A stretch of 64,000 bases of DNA from Dimorphilus gyrociliatus. Lineage: Eukaryota > Annelida > Polychaeta > Dinophilidae. Below are positions 61,383 through 64,000 of the stretch, piece by piece. The notes under the pieces were generated by a model. It was given only the letters and a program-made list of their open reading frames with translations, searched no databases and was not told the origin of the DNA. How positions within the stretch are numbered: position 1 is the stretch's first letter; each line of letters begins with the position of its first letter. The position numbers were made by a program, and so were the translations under genes. The stretch spans positions 426,916-490,915 of the forward strand of contig CAJFCJ010000020.1 of NCBI GenBank assembly GCA_904063045.1, in the 5' to 3' direction.

Positions 61383-61430
61383 AAACGGGAGTGATGAGGA
61401 GGAAGCGATGGAGGGGGGAGGGGAGATGCC
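61383..61430 (+). other. G-rich tract
   Basis: A purine-only, strongly G-rich stretch (GGAGGGGGGAGGGGAG at its centre) in otherwise AT-rich DNA. It might form a G-quadruplex. A similar tract lies near 1679-1705. Confidence 0.5.
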
Positions 61431-63420
61431 AGAGGGAAGCAAAGAAGCAAATCAAAGCTCATTTTTTTTATTAACAAAGAATTTTTTTATTATCATTATT
61501 TTTTATTTAAAATGATTATCAAAAAAAAATACTTATAGATAACAAGTTTTATTATTATTGTAGATAGTATTCTATGTATTGCTGTATTGTACTATTATTT
61601 TTAATCTACACGTCTCTTCAGAATGATAGAGAGCAGGAGAAAAGAGAAAGATGATAATGATGAAATAGATTATTCTCATTTTAATGTATAAACAACCCTT
61701 TTTTATTTATACTTATATATAAAGTTGTATATATATATATATATAATTATATTTACAAAAAAAAAAGATCTATTATTAAGTCTTTTATCATTTATATATC
61801 TTTCTTAGCACGAATAAAAATTAATTTGTCACTTGGACAAGTTAATTACTTTGTCCTTTAAATGCTTATCTCTTCTGCAAAATTAACATAAGCAGATTAG
61901 AGATAATTACATTAAACAAAGGCAATTTGTAGATTTCCCCTTATTTTAATACAAATAAAACGTTTACGAAAATGTAAAGACGACAGAAGAAGGTCACAAA
62001 AGAGATAATTTTATATAAATAATAAGTTAATAATATGAGAAGGAAGCTGTTTTAAATAATTAGGCTGTCAAAGAGGAAAGGAAACAGAAATGTCCCAGCT
62101 AAAAGTTGACTGAAACATGTCAAATTACCTTAATGATGTATGTCTACATTATTTATTAATTCAACGAAAGAATTTCAAACTTTGATCAAAATAATTAAAA
62201 TTGGAAAGCAAATCATGAGTTACGTATTCTAATTGCATTGGTAGTCGTTCCCTTTCTCATTATTTACTGGGTTTAAAGAAATTAACAATGTAAAGCGAAT
62301 CTATTTAATAATGTAAGAAATCAAACAGGAAAAAACATGATTCTCTTTTATTTACAGCTTATTTTAATAATTCATAAACTATTCTTTACCCTAATTAATT
62401 ATTCAATCAGCTTTTTTTCTAGCTTCAATAATCATTCAAAAAGCCACTAGAGCGTTTCAATAAATGTTAATAGAATTCCTGTCTAAATAACTTTCCTTTA
62501 CTTTCAATAGTCATAAAAAAAGAGAAAATACAATTGAATATTATTTAATATTTGAAAAAAGTAAATAAAAAGAAGAAAAGAGAGTAGAAAAACACCTTTC
62601 CTTAATATTTTCTTTATGGATTAATTGCTGAATTCCAAAGACCAATGTTTTTTTTTATCTGCGATTAGCTTTGTTAATTGATTTCATTATTATATATGTT
62701 AAAGATTACTTTTAAACATAGTTGCAAAGAAAAATGATAGAAATAGAAACATTGGAGAAAAATTGAAGAGTGAGCATCAGTATAGTATAATATATGTATA
62801 TATAGTATTAAGTATATTATATATATATGATATTTATTTAGGCCTCAAGAAATATAATTGAACAAAGATATATAAGTAGTATTAGGAAATATATGCATTG
62901 TCAATAAATTATTGTATAAAAACTGAAAAGGTTATTGAAAAAAGCATTAGAATTAGTTTATAAACTACTTGAGGGTTTAAGTAAAGAAACAGTATATCCC
63001 ATACTTTAAAAAAAAAATCCTTTTAATAGAAATCAAGAAATATTAAATAAAAAAAAAACAAGAAAGAATAAAATGTGTTTAATTGACCTAGTTTTCTTTA
63101 TCTGTTTCTTTATGCCTTTTCTCTTCTAAATAATTTAGATTTTACTAAATAATATTTTTTTAAAAAAAAAAAAGACTTAAAAAAAAGATATACATCAATT
63201 TTGTATTGATAGTTCTTGTGGACTTAGTAGAAAAGTAAACATTCTTTTGAAAAGTACTATTATAATAATAATAGATTTTAATTCTGGCTTTATATTTATT
63301 TAATGAGAATTACATTGTCCATCATCTTAAGAATTTCTCAACTTCACCTGTCGAATAAAAAAAGTCTATTGAGAATTACGTAACCTTTGTACTCTTATAC
63401 TATAAACAAGAATGGGAGAG

Positions 63421-64000
63421 CTACTTACGTGTTGCCGAATGTAATTTAGCCCTCTTCAACGCTTTATATAGAAAGTGAATTTCGGCACCTTTTCTTTCCT
63501 TCCAGGCTTCAAGTACCCTACTGACCCGTTCCCTTCTCGATTCTATAATCTCTAAATCATTTAGCTCATTATCTTTCAAACCCAATTTAATGGCCAACTC
63601 TTTCCATTGTTTTTGCACTTCGAAATCCCCAACAACTCTTCGCACGATGTCTTTTAGCACTTTCTCTTGCCTTTGTTTATTCGTGGCCTCACGTATTTTC
63701 TCATACTCCTCTTCTAGATCATCTGCTAATAGAGCGTATCCATTTTCGTCCAATGCCAGAATGAACTGTTGTAGCTATTCAATTCAAGTGAACAAAAAGA
63801 AGTGAAAGCGATGATCCAAAAGATAAAAATTTTAAAGAATTAGCTAAAAGTCTTACGCAATCGTCGTTTATGGCGCATAGACTATACCACGCTTTTAAAG
63901 CTGAATAAGCTCTCTCCTCATCCGTATCTTTCTCTTTTGTAATCCTATCAATTGTAGCCGTAGATAATTTGAGACTTTCGGCTATGTTCTTCCAGTTTGT
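63421..64000 (-). CDS. Tandem death-domain protein, partial (3' exons only)
   Basis: Two minus-strand exons are visible: one from beyond the right edge to 63857 and one from 63774 to about 63429 or 63421. The first encodes NWKNIAESLKLSTATIDRI and KAWYSLC, the second WKELAIKLGLKDNELNDLE, VLEAWKERKG and FLYKALKRAKLHSAT. Both fit the death-domain pattern (W--LA--LGL ... I ... L--W). The junction is phase 0, with donor TGC|GTAAGA and acceptor AATAG. The frame ends ACACGTAAGTAG: either the protein stops at the TAG (63421-63423) or the strong GTAAGT donor at 63428 splices to an exon further left that I cannot find. Death domains mediate homotypic assembly in apoptosis or innate-immune signalling; the specific pathway is unknown because the N-terminal part is outside the window. 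Confidence 0.7.

Larger units (their letters stand above)
53900..63420. other. 9.5-kb gene-poor AT-rich region
   Basis: No convincing gene was found on either strand. The contents are poly-A/T tracts, TA microsatellites (for example near 60630), a G-rich patch at 61383-61430, and scattered short frames. The interval 56170-57520 has a more coding-like but broken look and is listed separately. Any 3' UTR or last exon of the death-domain gene at the right edge should also fall here. Confidence 0.5.

Noticed and set aside
1-64000. tRNA, rRNA, CRISPR and operon-like structure
   Set aside because: No tRNA T-loop/B-box words in a clover-leaf context, no rRNA-like conserved blocks and no spaced direct repeats were found.

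Overview
The window looks like nuclear DNA of an invertebrate animal, probably a protostome. It is very AT-rich. Genes are split by many short GT-AG introns (mostly about 55-130 nt), and the recognisable proteins are animal signalling proteins: a four-domain voltage-gated cation channel, a receptor guanylate cyclase and a death-domain protein. No bacterial or viral gene organisation, CRISPR array, rRNA or tRNA was seen. I cannot name the species; the small introns suit a compact-genome lophotrochozoan, but that is a guess.

Layout, left to right. 1-2.8 kb: no gene seen. 2.8-3.9 kb (+): single-exon gene for a 350-residue charged coiled-coil protein of unknown function. 4.9-7.1 kb (+): three-exon gene for a 193-residue unknown protein that begins with an N-myristoylation-like MGNLC. 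11.6-13.6 and 14.7-16.8 kb (+): two tandem paralogues for multi-pass membrane proteins that resemble the DUF4239 / bestrophin-like family; the first also has a signal peptide, an acidic EPETKVEG repeat and a furin-like site. 21.0-39.2 kb (-): a complete 22-exon gene for a 1,896-residue NaV-family channel. Its selectivity filter reads D-E-E-A, which marks the NaV2 (DSC1/BSC1) type rather than DEKA sodium channels. Its 6.2-kb first intron holds a phase-compatible candidate alternative first exon. 41.1-41.5 kb (-): possible small basic secreted or membrane protein. 47.3-51.9 kb (-): complete 18-exon receptor (natriuretic-peptide-receptor-like) guanylate cyclase of 1,064 residues. 52-63.4 kb: gene-poor, with one doubtful ORF and one degenerate coding-like patch. 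63.4-64 kb (-): 3' exons of a gene with two tandem death domains, running off the right edge.

I assembled the spliced models by hand. All four multi-exon models with five or more exons (NaV2, guanylate cyclase and the two DUF4239-like genes) keep one open frame through every junction, which is strong internal support. The genes do not form a pathway; the excitability channel and the cGMP receptor could share neural cells, but nothing here shows that. Outside genes the notable signals are CTCF-like sites (AGATGGCGC / AGGTGGCGC), a recurrent TATACAGTATA word that often forms inverted pairs, and a perfect 25-bp inverted repeat in a channel intron.
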